This document shows positions 10,181-19,169 of a DNA stretch of 49,917 bases, piece by piece. Made by a program: the position numbers and the translations under genes. Position 1 is the stretch's first letter, and each line of letters begins with the position of its first letter. Location of the stretch: positions 1-49,917 of the forward strand of contig JAGOZU010000014.1 of NCBI GenBank assembly GCA_018058545.1, given 5' to 3'. The DNA comes from Promineifilum sp. Its GTDB lineage: Bacteria; Chloroflexota; Anaerolineae; Promineifilales; Promineifilaceae. The notes under the pieces are model-generated. The model saw only the letters and a program-made list of their open reading frames with translations. It had not been told where the DNA came from and did not search any database.

Positions 10181-10193
10181 TCAAGGAGACCCA

Positions 10194-11618
10194 ATGACCC
10201 ATAAAATCATATTCGGCACCGACGGCTGGCGCGGCCGTATTGCCGAGGATTACACCTTCGACAACGTTCGCCGCTGCGCCCAGGGGTTCGCCACCTTTCT
10301 GCACCAGCAGGGGCTGGCCGAGCGGGGCGCGGTGATCGGCTATGATCAGCGCTTCCAGGCCGAACACTTCGCCGCTGCCTCGGCCGAAGTGCTGGCCGCC
10401 AACGGGATTAAGGTCTGGCTGACCCAAAGCAACACACCCACCCCGGCCATTTCCTACTCTGTGCCCCACAAGGGCGCAGCCGGGGCCATCAACATTACGG
10501 CCAGCCATAATCCGCCCACCGATTGTGGCTTTAAGGTTCGCGACGCCACCGGCGGGGCTGTCGCGCCCGATGAGCTGAAGCGCATCGAGGCCGCCATCCC
10601 CGACATCGCCGGCGTCCGGCGAATGAAGCTCGATGACGCCCTGAGCGACGGCATCGTGGTCAAATTCGATCCCGCCCCAGCTTACATCGCTCTGTTGAAT
10701 CGTCTGGTCGACATCGAGCCGCTCAAGGCCGCCGGTTTCAATGTACTGGTCGATTGCATGTGGGGCAATGGCGCGGGCTGGTTTCCCCGGCTGCTGGCCG
10801 GCGGCGCGACCCAGGTGCACGAGGTTCACAACGAGCGTAACCCGATCTTCCCCAGGATGTCCCGGCCTGAGCCGATCCCGCCCAATGTTGACGACGGCCT
10901 CAGCTACGTCCCCTTAATCCATGCCGATGTGGCCATCATCACCGATGGCGATGCCGACCGCGTGGGTCTGGGCGACGAGAACGGCCGCTTCATCGACCAG
11001 TTGCGCGTCTTCGGCCTGCTGGGCTACTACTTTTTGGAGATACGCGGCGAGCGCGGCCCCATCGTCAAGACCATCTCCACCACCAAGATGCTTAACAAGC
11101 TGGGCAAGATCTACAACGTGCCTGTCTATGAGACCGGGGTCGGCTTTAAATATATCGCCCCCAAGATGACCGAAGTCGGGGCGATGATCGGCGGCGAGGA
11201 GAGCGGCGGTTACGCCTTCCGTGGCCATGCCCCCGACCGCGACGGCATCCTGGGCGGCCTCTACCTGCTCGATATGATGTTCAGGACGGGCAAGAAGCCG
11301 TCGCAGCTGCTCGACCTGCTCTTCGAGAAGGTCGGCCCGCACTATTACGACCGCATCGACACCGCCTTCGACACCGAGCGTCGCGCTGAGGTGAAGGCTC
11401 GCGTCCTGGCCGCACGCCCGGAAACCATCGGTGGCCTGAAGGTGACCGAAATATCGACCCTCGACGGCTTCCAGTTCCATATGGAGGATGGTGGCTGGCT
11501 GCTCATCCGCTTTAGCGGCACTGAGCCGATTATCCGCGTCTATACCGAGACGACCCACGGCGACAAGGTGCAGGACATCCTGCAGGACGGCCTGCGTATC
11601 GCCGGGCTGGCCAAGTGA
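10194..11618 (+). CDS. Phosphoglucomutase/phosphomannomutase
   Basis: 474 residues. This alpha-D-phosphohexomutase interconverts hexose 6- and 1-phosphates. All four family signatures are visible: FGTDGWRG at 7-14, the active-site phosphoserine loop TASHNPP (Ser104), the Mg-binding TDGDADRVG, the sugar-binding [10 protein letters not shown] and the phosphate-binding [12 protein letters not shown] near the C-terminus. A good Shine-Dalgarno (AAGGAG) precedes the ATG. With gmd directly upstream, mannose-6-phosphate to mannose-1-phosphate is a sensible reaction, but glucose phosphate is equally possible from sequence alone. Confidence 0.93.
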   Translation: MTHKIIFGTDGWRGRIAEDYTFDNVRRCAQGFATFLHQQGLAERGAVIGYDQRFQAEHFAAASAEVLAANGIKVWLTQSNTPTPAISYSVPHKGAAGAINITASHNPPTDCGFKVRDATGGAVAPDELKRIEAAIPDIAGVRRMKLDDALSDGIVVKFDPAPAYIALLNRLVDIEPLKAAGFNVLVDCMWGNGAGWFPRLLAGGATQVHEVHNERNPIFPRMSRPEPIPPNVDDGLSYVPLIHADVAIITDGDADRVGLGDENGRFIDQLRVFGLLGYYFLEIRGERGPIVKTISTTKMLNKLGKIYNVPVYETGVGFKYIAPKMTEVGAMIGGEESGGYAFRGHAPDRDGILGGLYLLDMMFRTGKKPSQLLDLLFEKVGPHYYDRIDTAFDTERRAEVKARVLAARPETIGGLKVTEISTLDGFQFHMEDGGWLLIRFSGTEPIIRVYTETTHGDKVQDILQDGLRIAGLAK

Positions 11619-11640
11619 ATCATGTTGTCGATCCCAAATA

Positions 11641-11654
11641 ACTGACCACTGACC
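11641..11654. repeat. Short ACTGACC direct repeat
   Basis: ACTGACCACTGACC, a 7-bp unit repeated twice, lies in the 46-base gap between the phosphohexomutase and the thioesterase. Simple arrays of this type are scattered in gaps of some cyanobacterial and Chloroflexota genomes (from general knowledge). No function is evident. Confidence 0.4.
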
Positions 11655-11664
11655 GATTAACATC

Positions 11665-12159
11665 ATGGAAAAAGCATTTCAGGACTATTACCCTGACGAA
11701 GTCAGCTACTGCTACGGCTGCGGCCGCCTCAACGACCACGGCCTGCAAATCAAGAGTTATTGGGATGGCGAGGAATCCGTCTGCCTCTACCAGCCCCGAC
11801 CGTACCACACGGCCGTGCCCGGCTATGTCTATGGCGGGCTGATCGCCTCGCTCATCGACTGCCACGCCACCGGCACGGCCGCCGCCGCCAAATATCGCGA
11901 GGCCGGGCGCGCTATGGATACGGAGCCGGCCTTTCGCTTCCTGACCGCCTCGCTCCATGTCGACTACCTCAAGCCCACACCAATCGACCGACCGCTGGAG
12001 CTGCGCGGCCGCGTGCGGGAGGTTAAGGGGCGCAAGGTGACTGTGGCCGTCGACCTGCTGGCCCACGGCGAGGTTTGCGCCCGGGGCGAGGTCGTCACCG
12101 TGCAGGTGCCCGAGGACTTCATGACCCGCATCATGGCAGATGCGGCGAGCAAAGAGTGA
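11665..12159 (+). CDS. PaaI-type hotdog thioesterase
   Basis: 164 residues. A hotdog-fold domain is recognisable from VYGGLIASLIDCHATGTAAAA (the catalytic helix region) and TASLHVDYLKPTPIDRPLELRGRVREV. The N-terminus carries CYGCGRLNDHGL, a Cys pair seen in a subset of PaaI-like proteins. Such enzymes hydrolyse acyl-CoA thioesters; the acyl group here is unknown. No Shine-Dalgarno is apparent. Its stop codon overlaps the GTG start of tatD by four bases (GTGA), so the two are translationally coupled. Confidence 0.8.
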   Translation: MEKAFQDYYPDEVSYCYGCGRLNDHGLQIKSYWDGEESVCLYQPRPYHTAVPGYVYGGLIASLIDCHATGTAAAAKYREAGRAMDTEPAFRFLTASLHVDYLKPTPIDRPLELRGRVREVKGRKVTVAVDLLAHGEVCARGEVVTVQVPEDFMTRIMADAASKE

Positions 12160-12995
12160 CGCCCGACGAATCTGCCACCGCCAATAACGCGGCCGTCTCC
12201 CTCGTCGATACCCACTGCCATCTCGATTTTGATGATCTGGCGGAGGATATCGACGGTGTCCTCGACCGAGCAGCGGCCGCCGGAGTTGGCCGGATCGTCG
12301 TGCCCGCGCTTGACCTGACGAACATCCCCGCTGTCCTGGCCATGGCCGAGCGATACGAGGCCGTGTTCGCCGCGATCGGTATTCACCCCAACTCGGCCGT
12401 GGGCTGGCAGGATGCCTGGCTCGATGAACTGCGCGCGGCCGCCCGGCACGAGAAGGTCGTCGCCATCGGCGAGATCGGCCTCGACTACTACTGGGACAAA
12501 GCCCCCGCCGAGACCCAACAGCGAGCGCTAACGCTCCAACTGGAACTGGCGGCCGAGCTTGGCCTGCCGGTCATTATCCATAACCGCGACGCCTCCCCCG
12601 ACGTCCTGCGATTGCTGGCCGCGTCGCCTCTGGCCGGCCGGGCGCGACCGGGCGTGCTCCATTCCTTCGCGGCCGACTGGGCGACGGCCGAGAAAGCTTT
12701 GTCGCTGGGGTTTTATCTGGGTTTCACCGGGCCGCTGACCTATAAAAAGGCCGATGAGTTGCGCGCAATCGCCGCTCGCGCGCCGCTCGACCGCATCCTG
12801 ATAGAAACCGACGCCCCCTTTCTGGCGCCTCACCCGTATCGCGGCCGCCGCAACGAACCCGCCTGGGTCCGCTACGTGGCTGAAAAGCTGGCCGAAGTGC
12901 GCGGTCTGCCTCTGGAAGCCATCGCCCATGCCACCACCGCCAACGCCATGCGCCTCTTTGGCCTGCCGGACGGGATGGCGCCCGCCGACGATTGA
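12156..12995 (+). CDS. tatD: TatD-family metal-dependent DNase
   Basis: 279 residues from GTG at 12156, chosen because GTGA overlaps the upstream stop and the family motif begins about 15 residues later. The TIM-barrel hydrolase signatures are complete: DTHCHLDFDD (HxH), GEIGLDYYWDKAP, HNRDA, VLHSFAA and ETDAPFLAPHPYRGRRNEP. TatD proteins are metal-dependent 3'-5' exonucleases linked to DNA repair and turnover. Its place between a thioesterase and glycosyltransferases looks like operon packing rather than a functional link. Confidence 0.93.
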   Translation: MTPDESATANNAAVSLVDTHCHLDFDDLAEDIDGVLDRAAAAGVGRIVVPALDLTNIPAVLAMAERYEAVFAAIGIHPNSAVGWQDAWLDELRAAARHEKVVAIGEIGLDYYWDKAPAETQQRALTLQLELAAELGLPVIIHNRDASPDVLRLLAASPLAGRARPGVLHSFAADWATAEKALSLGFYLGFTGPLTYKKADELRAIAARAPLDRILIETDAPFLAPHPYRGRRNEPAWVRYVAEKLAEVRGLPLEAIAHATTANAMRLFGLPDGMAPADD

Positions 12996-13007
12996 TTATC
13001 GATCCCT

Positions 13008-13940
13008 ATGGCCATTGACATCACCATCATCATCGTCAACTGGAACGTCCGCGATCTGCTGCGCGACTGCCTGCGTTCCATTGACGCCGGGCGGGGTGAT
13101 CTGTCTCTGGAGGTCATCGTCGTCGATAGCGCCTCGTCTGACGGCAGCGTCGGGATGGTGCGGGCTGAGTTCCCTTGGGTTCGGCTCATCCCGTGTGACG
13201 AGAATGTTGGGTTTCCGCGCGGGAATAATATCGGGCTGGCCGAGGCGCGCGGTCGCGCGCTCCTGCTGCTCAATCCCGACACCGTCGTGCTGGCCGACGC
13301 CCTGACCGTCATGTTGGCCCGCCTTGATGCCCAACCCGATATCGGCGTGCTTGGCCCGCAGTTGCTCAACCCGGATGGCAGCGTCCAATCGTCGCGCCGC
13401 CGATTCCCGACTTTGACGACTGCTTTCTTCGAGAGCACCTGGCTGGATGCGCTCGCGCCGGGCGTTTTGCGCCGCTATTACGCGCTCGACCTGCCCGACG
13501 ACCGCCCGGCCGATGTCGATTGGCTGACCGGCGCGTGCCTCCTGGTTCCGCGGGCGGTGTATGAGCAGGTCGGCGACATGGACGAGGCCTACTACATGTA
13601 TTCCGAGGAGCTGGACTGGTGTCGCCGCATCAAGGAAGCCGACTTTCGCGTAGTCTACTGCCCTGAGGCCCGGGTCATCCACCACGTCGGCAAGAGCAGC
13701 GAGCAAGCCGTCACTGCCCGTCACATCAACTTCAATCGGGCCAAATTGCGCTACTTTCGCCGGTACCACGGTCGTTTTCCGGCGGCCGTCTTGCGCCTTT
13801 TCCTGCTGGCCGTCTATGTCTGGCAGATGAAACTGGAAGGCCTGAAATGGCTGGCGGGCAGCCAACGCGAGTTGCGCCGCCAACGGATTCGGGCTTATTA
13901 CGATGTACTGCGTTCCGGCTTGCGGCCGGCGGGATATTAA
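13008..13940 (+). CDS. Family 2 glycosyltransferase (rhamnosyltransferase-like)
   Basis: 310 residues. The N-terminal GT-A fold shows TIIIVNWNVRDLL, VDSASSDGS, NVGFPRGNNIGL, LLLNPDTVV (DxD-type motif) and the acceptor-side EELDWCRRIKEADF. The pattern NxGFxxGNN with ELDWCxR is typical of WbbL-like rhamnosyltransferases. A hydrophobic C-terminal stretch (AVLRLFLLAVYVWQMKL) may associate with the membrane. It would transfer an NDP-sugar to a growing surface glycan on the cytoplasmic face. The next gene begins four bases after the stop. Donor and linkage are unknown. Confidence 0.88.
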   Translation: MAIDITIIIVNWNVRDLLRDCLRSIDAGRGDLSLEVIVVDSASSDGSVGMVRAEFPWVRLIPCDENVGFPRGNNIGLAEARGRALLLLNPDTVVLADALTVMLARLDAQPDIGVLGPQLLNPDGSVQSSRRRFPTLTTAFFESTWLDALAPGVLRRYYALDLPDDRPADVDWLTGACLLVPRAVYEQVGDMDEAYYMYSEELDWCRRIKEADFRVVYCPEARVIHHVGKSSEQAVTARHINFNRAKLRYFRRYHGRFPAAVLRLFLLAVYVWQMKLEGLKWLAGSQRELRRQRIRAYYDVLRSGLRPAGY

Positions 13941-13944
13941 GTCG

Positions 13945-15141
13945 ATGCGCATTGGACTAGTCACGGGCGAATTTCCGCCGATGGAGGGCGGGGTGGGGGC
14001 GTTCACCGACCAGCTGGCGCGAGCGCTGGCGGCGTTGGGGCACGATCTCCACATCATCACCTCGACCAAAGCCCGCCCGGCCGACCTGCCCAAAACCGTG
14101 GCCAGCCTGCGCGAGCCGCTCGATCTCGGCTACGCGCGGGTGCATCCACGTATCGGCCGCTGGCGGTGGCCGTCGCTCTCGGCCGTGGCCGACCTTGTCA
14201 TTCGCTATGAGTTGGAACTCGTCAACCTGCAGTATCAGGCGGCCGCTTTCAATATGAACAGCGCGGCCGTCTCCTGGTTACCGTGGCGGCTAAGGGGCGT
14301 TACCCCGACCGTCGTCACCTTTCACGATCTCCGCGTGCCCTATCTGTTCCCCAAGGCGGGTGGCCTGCGCGAAGGGGCGGTGCGCGGTCTGGCCCGGCGG
14401 GCGGGCGGTTGCATCGCCACCAACGAGGCCGACCTGCGTCGCCTGCAGGCGTGGACCAAGTCGCCCGTGCGGCAGATCCCCATCGGCAGCAATATCGATA
14501 CCTACAAGCCGAACCATATCGAGATCGAGGAGGCCCGCCTTCATTCCGGGGTGGGGGCGAACGATTACCTGTTGGGCTATTTCGGCTTTCTCAATGAGAC
14601 CAAGGGGGCGGATGATCTGATTGATGCTCTGAGCCGGCTGGATGAGCGCTACCATCTCGTCTTCATCGGCGGGCAAACCGGCGCCAGCGACCCCGACAAC
14701 AATCAAGCCTTTCTGGGTGGGCTACGGCAGCAAATCGAGCGACTGGGTCTGACCGGGCGTGTCCATTGGACCGGTTTTCTGCCGCCGGAGCGTGTCTCAA
14801 CCTGTCTGATGGCCGCTGATATGATGGTCATGCCCTATCGCGACGGGGTCTCGCTGCGGCGCGGGACGCTTATGGCCGCCCTGGCCCACGGCCGCCCGCT
14901 GGTCACGACCGCCCCGCCCGAGCCGTCATCCGAATTTCGTCATGGCGAGAATATGTGGCTCGTCCCTTCCAATGATCCCGCCGCGCTGGTCGAGGCAATC
15001 GCTACTCTGGCGGCCGATTCGACTTTGCGCGAATCGTTGGGCATTGGGGCGGGGGAACTGGCGCGGGCTTATGGCTGGGAGGCAATCGCCGAACAGACGG
15101 CCGACTTCTACGCCGGGATACTGGCTGATCACCGCCGATGA
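13945..15141 (+). CDS. Family 4 glycosyltransferase
   Basis: 398 residues from ATG 13945; the upstream in-frame ATG at 13903 would overlap the GT2 gene and precede the Rossmann fold. The GT-B layout is clear: MRIGLVTGEFPPMEGGVGAF is the donor-loop start, NLQYQAAAFNM and VVTFHDLRVPYLF lie in the N-terminal half, and LLGYFGFLNETKGADDL, VHWTGFLPPERV and MPYRDGVSLRRGTLMAALAHG lie in the C-terminal half, the last in the place of the usual EX7E motif. It is inferred to act on the same glycan as the GT2 next to it. Donor sugar unknown. Confidence 0.88.
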   Translation: MRIGLVTGEFPPMEGGVGAFTDQLARALAALGHDLHIITSTKARPADLPKTVASLREPLDLGYARVHPRIGRWRWPSLSAVADLVIRYELELVNLQYQAAAFNMNSAAVSWLPWRLRGVTPTVVTFHDLRVPYLFPKAGGLREGAVRGLARRAGGCIATNEADLRRLQAWTKSPVRQIPIGSNIDTYKPNHIEIEEARLHSGVGANDYLLGYFGFLNETKGADDLIDALSRLDERYHLVFIGGQTGASDPDNNQAFLGGLRQQIERLGLTGRVHWTGFLPPERVSTCLMAADMMVMPYRDGVSLRRGTLMAALAHGRPLVTTAPPEPSSEFRHGENMWLVPSNDPAALVEAIATLAADSTLRESLGIGAGELARAYGWEAIAEQTADFYAGILADHRR

Positions 15142-15187
15142 AACGTCGCCTGATGGTTTGTTTCAGCCAACCAATCGTAGGCTTATC

Positions 15188-17605
15188 ATGGCCGAGGCAA
15201 CAATGACGGATCGGCCGCCCGTTGCTAAAATCCCTCTGATGCATTGGCACGTCCTTACTGAGCGCCGGTTACTGGCGCTGATCCTCACCCTGTTCGTCCT
15301 CCTCGGCTTCACCTACGCCCTCGTCACTCCGCCGTTCGAGGCTTCGGATGAGTTGTGGCATTACCCGATGATTCAGCATTTGGCGGACGGCAACCCGCTG
15401 CCGGTGCAGGTCTTCGATCCGGCGCTGGCCGGGCCGTGGAATCAGGAAGCCAGCCAGCCACCGCTCTACTACTACCTCGGCGCGGCGCTGACGTTCTGGA
15501 TCGACCAGTCGGATATGCCCGCCGTTCGCCTTCTCAACCCCCATGTCGATAATGGGGTCATCACCCCCGACGGCAACAACAATCTGGCCATTCATGACCC
15601 CGCGGCCGACCTCTGGGCAGGCGCGCTGCTGGCTCTGCGCATTATCCGCCTCTTTTCGGTTTTGCTGGGCGCGGTCACGGTCTGGCTGACCTACCGCATC
15701 GCCGGGGAGACGGCCCCCGGCCGGCCGGAGATCGCCCTCGGCGCGGCGGCCATCTGCGCTTTCCTGCCGATGTTCCTGTTCATCAGCGGCGCGGTCAACA
15801 ACGACAATCTGGCCGTTCTTCTGGCTTCGCTGGCCTTGCTGCTGCTGATTCGCATCGTCACGCGGCGCCGCGAGGCCTACTTTCCCGTGCGCTGGTGGGA
15901 ATGGGCCATGGCCGGGGTGGTTATCGGACTGGCGGCCCTGACCAAGGAGGGGACGCTCGGCTTGCTCCCCATGGCTTTCGGCACGGCCGTCGTGGCGGCG
16001 TGGCAAATACTGACGGCAGGGGAGCAGGGGGGCGGAGGAGCAGGGGAGCAATCCATCGCCTCTGCTCCTGTGCGCCCTCGCTCCTCTGCTTCTTCCGCCA
16101 TTCGCGGTTTGCTGTCGGCCATCGCGTTCATAACCATCCCCGTGCTGCTCATCGCCGGGTGGTGGTACTACCGCAATATCGTCCTCTATGGCGACTGGCT
16201 GGGTTGGAGCGCCTTCATAGCTGTCCTGGGTCAGCGCGGCCATCCCGCGTCCCTCATCCAGCTCTGGGGCGAGCGGCGCGGCTTTCTGATGTCGTTCTGG
16301 GGTCTGTTCGGCGGCGTCAACGTGTCCATGTCGCCGTGGGTCTATGCCGTGCTCAACACCGTGCTGGTCGCGAGCGTGCTTGGTTTCATGGTTTATCTCG
16401 GCCGAATACTGCGCCTTGAACTCGGTCACTGGCGTGGCCGAACCGATGACGGCTGGTTCGCCCGGCTGCTTCGGATCGTCGAGCGCCACTTCGGCCTCAT
16501 CGTTAACCTGATCTTCGCGGCGGCCGTCGTCTATGGCCTCATCCAGTGGGCTACCACGACGTGGTCCTCGCAAGGACGCCTCGTGTTCACTGCCATCGCC
16601 TCGCTGGCGACCCTGATGGCTCTGGGGTTGGCCGGCTGGCTGCCGCGCAAGCCCGCGTCGGCCGTCCTGGGGACATTCGGCGTCTTCATGTTCCTCATCG
16701 CCGCTGCCGCCCCCTGGGTATGGATTCGCCCGACTTACCAGCCGCCTGCCGCGTCCGCGCCCCTGTCCGAACGTCTCGGCGTTACCTTCGGCGACCGGAT
16801 GCGCCTGGCCGGGTATGAGGTCGAAACCGGCGATTTGCGGCCGGGCGATCCCGTGCGCGTGCGGCTGGAGTGGGAAATTCTGCAGCCGATGGATCGCGAC
16901 TGGAGTGTCTTCGTTCACCTCAACGACCCTGTTCTCGGCCGGCCAATCGCTCAGAGAGACATGTATCCCGGCGCGGGCTTGCTGGCTACTCATTTGCTGG
17001 AGCCGGGCCGGACGATTATCGACGAGTATGTACTGACCATTCCGCCGACGGCCGTTGCCCCGGCTGAGCTGGAACTGGTCGTCGGCCTGTATGACTTCGC
17101 CACGGGGGAGCGGCTGCTGCTGCCCGAAGGCGGCGACGCCCTGACTTTGCAGACCATCCCGCTGGCCGCCGGGGAGGGGCCGTACCCCAACCCAATCTCG
17201 CTCTTCTTCGAGCATGGGCTGGAACTGGTAGGGTTCTCCGTCGAGCCGCGTCGTGTTAGACCCGGCGAGACAGTGGAATTGGCGACCTTCTGGCGGCCAT
17301 CCAAACCTCTGCCTGCCGCCTTCACCTTCTTCGCCCAGATCGTCGACTCCGACACCACCCGTTACGCGGCCGCCGATGTGGATCCACCGCAACCCACCAG
17401 CGGCTGGCAGACGGGCGAGGTCGTCGAACTTCGCTTCTCGCTGCCCGTCGATCCGGCCACGCCGCCCGACGCCTATCCGCTCATCGTCGGCCTCTATACG
17501 CGCACGGCCGACGGCGGTTTCGACCGCCTGCAACAGGTGACCGCCGACGGCCGCCTCACCGATGACTTTCTGATCCTGACCCTGGTGAGGGTGGACGCGC
17601 CATGA
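15188..17605 (+). CDS. GT-C membrane glycosyltransferase-like protein with two C-terminal beta domains
   Basis: 805 residues. The first luminal loop has TPPFEASDELWHY and NQEASQPPLYYYLGAAL, as in PMT/ArnT and DUF2142-like GT-C proteins, where acidic residues near the first helix bind the lipid-linked sugar. About ten membrane helices span residues 15-515. The last 270 residues hold two copies of a beta domain, each opening with LxGYE/LVGFSVE, a RPGD/RPGE turn and closing with VGLYDxxTG/VGLYTRTADG. A Gly/Glu-rich hydrophilic insert encoded by a polypurine inverted repeat (about 16018-16118) interrupts a loop. Start is uncertain: ATG 15188 or ATG 15203, which has GAGG upstream. Its stop overlaps the next ATG (ATGA). 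Probably extends or decorates the surface glycan outside the membrane. Confidence 0.75.
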   Translation: MAEATMTDRPPVAKIPLMHWHVLTERRLLALILTLFVLLGFTYALVTPPFEASDELWHYPMIQHLADGNPLPVQVFDPALAGPWNQEASQPPLYYYLGAALTFWIDQSDMPAVRLLNPHVDNGVITPDGNNNLAIHDPAADLWAGALLALRIIRLFSVLLGAVTVWLTYRIAGETAPGRPEIALGAAAICAFLPMFLFISGAVNNDNLAVLLASLALLLLIRIVTRRREAYFPVRWWEWAMAGVVIGLAALTKEGTLGLLPMAFGTAVVAAWQILTAGEQGGGGAGEQSIASAPVRPRSSASSAIRGLLSAIAFITIPVLLIAGWWYYRNIVLYGDWLGWSAFIAVLGQRGHPASLIQLWGERRGFLMSFWGLFGGVNVSMSPWVYAVLNTVLVASVLGFMVYLGRILRLELGHWRGRTDDGWFARLLRIVERHFGLIVNLIFAAAVVYGLIQWATTTWSSQGRLVFTAIASLATLMALGLAGWLPRKPASAVLGTFGVFMFLIAAAAPWVWIRPTYQPPAASAPLSERLGVTFGDRMRLAGYEVETGDLRPGDPVRVRLEWEILQPMDRDWSVFVHLNDPVLGRPIAQRDMYPGAGLLATHLLEPGRTIIDEYVLTIPPTAVAPAELELVVGLYDFATGERLLLPEGGDALTLQTIPLAAGEGPYPNPISLFFEHGLELVGFSVEPRRVRPGETVELATFWRPSKPLPAAFTFFAQIVDSDTTRYAAADVDPPQPTSGWQTGEVVELRFSLPVDPATPPDAYPLIVGLYTRTADGGFDRLQQVTADGRLTDDFLILTLVRVDAP
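16018..16118. repeat. Imperfect polypurine/polypyrimidine inverted repeat inside the GT-C gene
   Basis: A G/A-rich arm made of repeated GGGGAGCA and GGAGGAGCAGGGGAGCA units (about 16018-16050) faces a C/T-rich arm of CTCTGCTCCT and CTCCTCTGCTTC units (about 16060-16102). The arms are roughly complementary and the reading frame passes through, coding a Gly/Glu-rich then Ser/Arg-rich linker. It looks like a small repeat element inserted in frame. Confidence 0.55.
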
Positions 17606-19029
17606 TGAAGGACGAGCGCACGCTTAATCCCGCCGACTCCGCCCTCAGTCTGGGCCTGCTCGCAGGTGCGACGGCCGTATTGGCGGGCATCGTCCTGGCT
17701 TTTGGCGGTCCTGTGGCCGGAGCGGGCGTGGTGTTCGGCGGTCTGGCCACGATCCTCGTCCTGCGCAATATCGAGCTGGGCTTCTTCGGCGTCATCGCCG
17801 TCGCCACCTTGCTGCCCTTCGCCACCCTGCCCATCGACATCGGCCTGACGCCGACCTTCCTTGATATGGCTCTGGGGGCGGCCGTGGCGGTCTGGCTCCT
17901 CGGCATCGTCACCGGCAAGCAACGACGACTCATCACCGCCCCGGTCGCCCTACCGCTGGTGCTGTTTCTCATCGTGGCCGTCTTTGCCTTCATCTTCGGT
18001 CTGGCCAACGGCCCCCTGACGCCTACCTTGCTGCGCAAATTCGCCGAACTGCTCATCAGCCTGGGGTTCGTCATCATCGTCATAGACTATTGTCGCACGT
18101 GGCTGCGGCTGGAGCGGCTGGTCAAATTCCTGTTGCTCATGGGTGCGGTAGCGTCGATCATCGCCATCGGCCTGTACGCCTTGCCCGACGATACCGCCAA
18201 TAGCGCCCTCAACGCGCTGACCCGCCTCGGCTATCCCGGCGGCTGGGTCATCCGCTATATCGAGGAAAACCCCGAGCTATCGGAGCGGGCGATCGGCACG
18301 TCCGTCGATCCCAACTCGCTGGGCGGGCTGCTGCTGATGCTGGGCGCGCTGGTCGGGCCGCAACTGGTCACGACACAACCTCTTTTCCGCCGCCGCATCC
18401 TGTGGCCCATCGCCCTCCTGATCCTCGTGGCCCTCGTCCTGACCTTCTCGCGCGGGGCGATGCTGGGGCTTGCGGCCGGGCTGGGGTTGGTCACGGTCGC
18501 TCGCTATCGCCGTCTTCTGCCCTACATGGCTTTGGCCGCGTTGCTGCTGTTGTTCCTGCCCATCACCCAGGGATATATCGCTCGCTTCACGGCCGGATTC
18601 CAGGGTTCCGACCTGGCCACACAGATGCGCTTCGGTGAATATCGCGACGCGCTGCGCCTCATCGCCCGCTATCCCGTCTTTGGCGTCGGCTTCGCCGGGT
18701 CGCCCGATATCGATCTCTATACGGCCGTCGCCAGCGTCTACTTCACCATCGCCGGGCGCATGGGGCTGTTCGGCCTGACCGCCTTCTTCGGCGTCATCGG
18801 GACGGTGTTTGGCTACGCCTTCCGGCATCGCAAGGCGGCGCGAGCCGATGAACGGCGGGATGCCGTGTGGCTGGGCCTTCATGCCGCCCTGTTTGGTGCG
18901 CTCGTGGCCGGGGTATTCGACCATTATCTGTTCAATATGGACTTCCACCACGCCGTCACCCTCTTCTGGATGATGCTGGGGTTGGCCGTGGCGGCGACGC
19001 GGCTGGTGAGCGAGCAGCCGGTTTCCTAA
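17602..19029 (+). CDS. O-antigen ligase/polymerase-family membrane protein
   Basis: 475 residues with about 12 hydrophobic segments. The Wzy_C/O-antigen ligase region is recognisable: a large periplasmic-type loop (residues about 190-235; GTSVDPNSLGGLLLMLGAL), then LVLTFSRGAMLGLAAGLGLV, and the later loop with RFGEYRDALRLIARYPVFGVGFAGSP. This motif order (SRGAxLGL followed by W/YPxFGVG) is typical of ligases and polymerases that act on undecaprenyl-linked glycans. It overlaps the preceding GT-C gene by four bases, so it is the last gene of a coupled set. Ligase versus polymerase cannot be told from sequence. Confidence 0.85.
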   Translation: MMKDERTLNPADSALSLGLLAGATAVLAGIVLAFGGPVAGAGVVFGGLATILVLRNIELGFFGVIAVATLLPFATLPIDIGLTPTFLDMALGAAVAVWLLGIVTGKQRRLITAPVALPLVLFLIVAVFAFIFGLANGPLTPTLLRKFAELLISLGFVIIVIDYCRTWLRLERLVKFLLLMGAVASIIAIGLYALPDDTANSALNALTRLGYPGGWVIRYIEENPELSERAIGTSVDPNSLGGLLLMLGALVGPQLVTTQPLFRRRILWPIALLILVALVLTFSRGAMLGLAAGLGLVTVARYRRLLPYMALAALLLLFLPITQGYIARFTAGFQGSDLATQMRFGEYRDALRLIARYPVFGVGFAGSPDIDLYTAVASVYFTIAGRMGLFGLTAFFGVIGTVFGYAFRHRKAARADERRDAVWLGLHAALFGALVAGVFDHYLFNMDFHHAVTLFWMMLGLAVAATRLVSEQPVS

Positions 19030-19097
19030 TCGGCGCTTTGATATGTTCGCTGCAAATGGATTCGATTGGCCTGGCAATTACCTGGAAGAAGATCGAA

Positions 19098-19159
19098 CAC
19101 GGGTGACGCGGATCAAGCGGATTAAACCAGATTAACCCGCTCGAACTTCGCCACCCGTG
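19098..19159. repeat. Nested inverted repeats containing 10-bp-phased GATTA repeats
   Basis: CACGGGTG (19098-19105) pairs with CACCCGTG (19152-19159). Inside, GCGGATTAA (19117-19125) faces TTAACCCGC (19132-19140) with one mismatch. The stretch 19106-19136 also reads as degenerate units of 10 bp (CGGATCAAG, CGGATTAAAC, CAGATTAACC). It lies between convergent genes and may act as a terminator, though no T-run follows. Confidence 0.5.
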
Positions 19160-19169
19160 CTGTAGTTCT

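Noticed and set aside
15269-17533. 754-residue minus-strand frame
   Set aside because: Antisense to the GT-C gene; Arg/Gln/Gly-rich with no domain, an artefact of GC-rich third positions.
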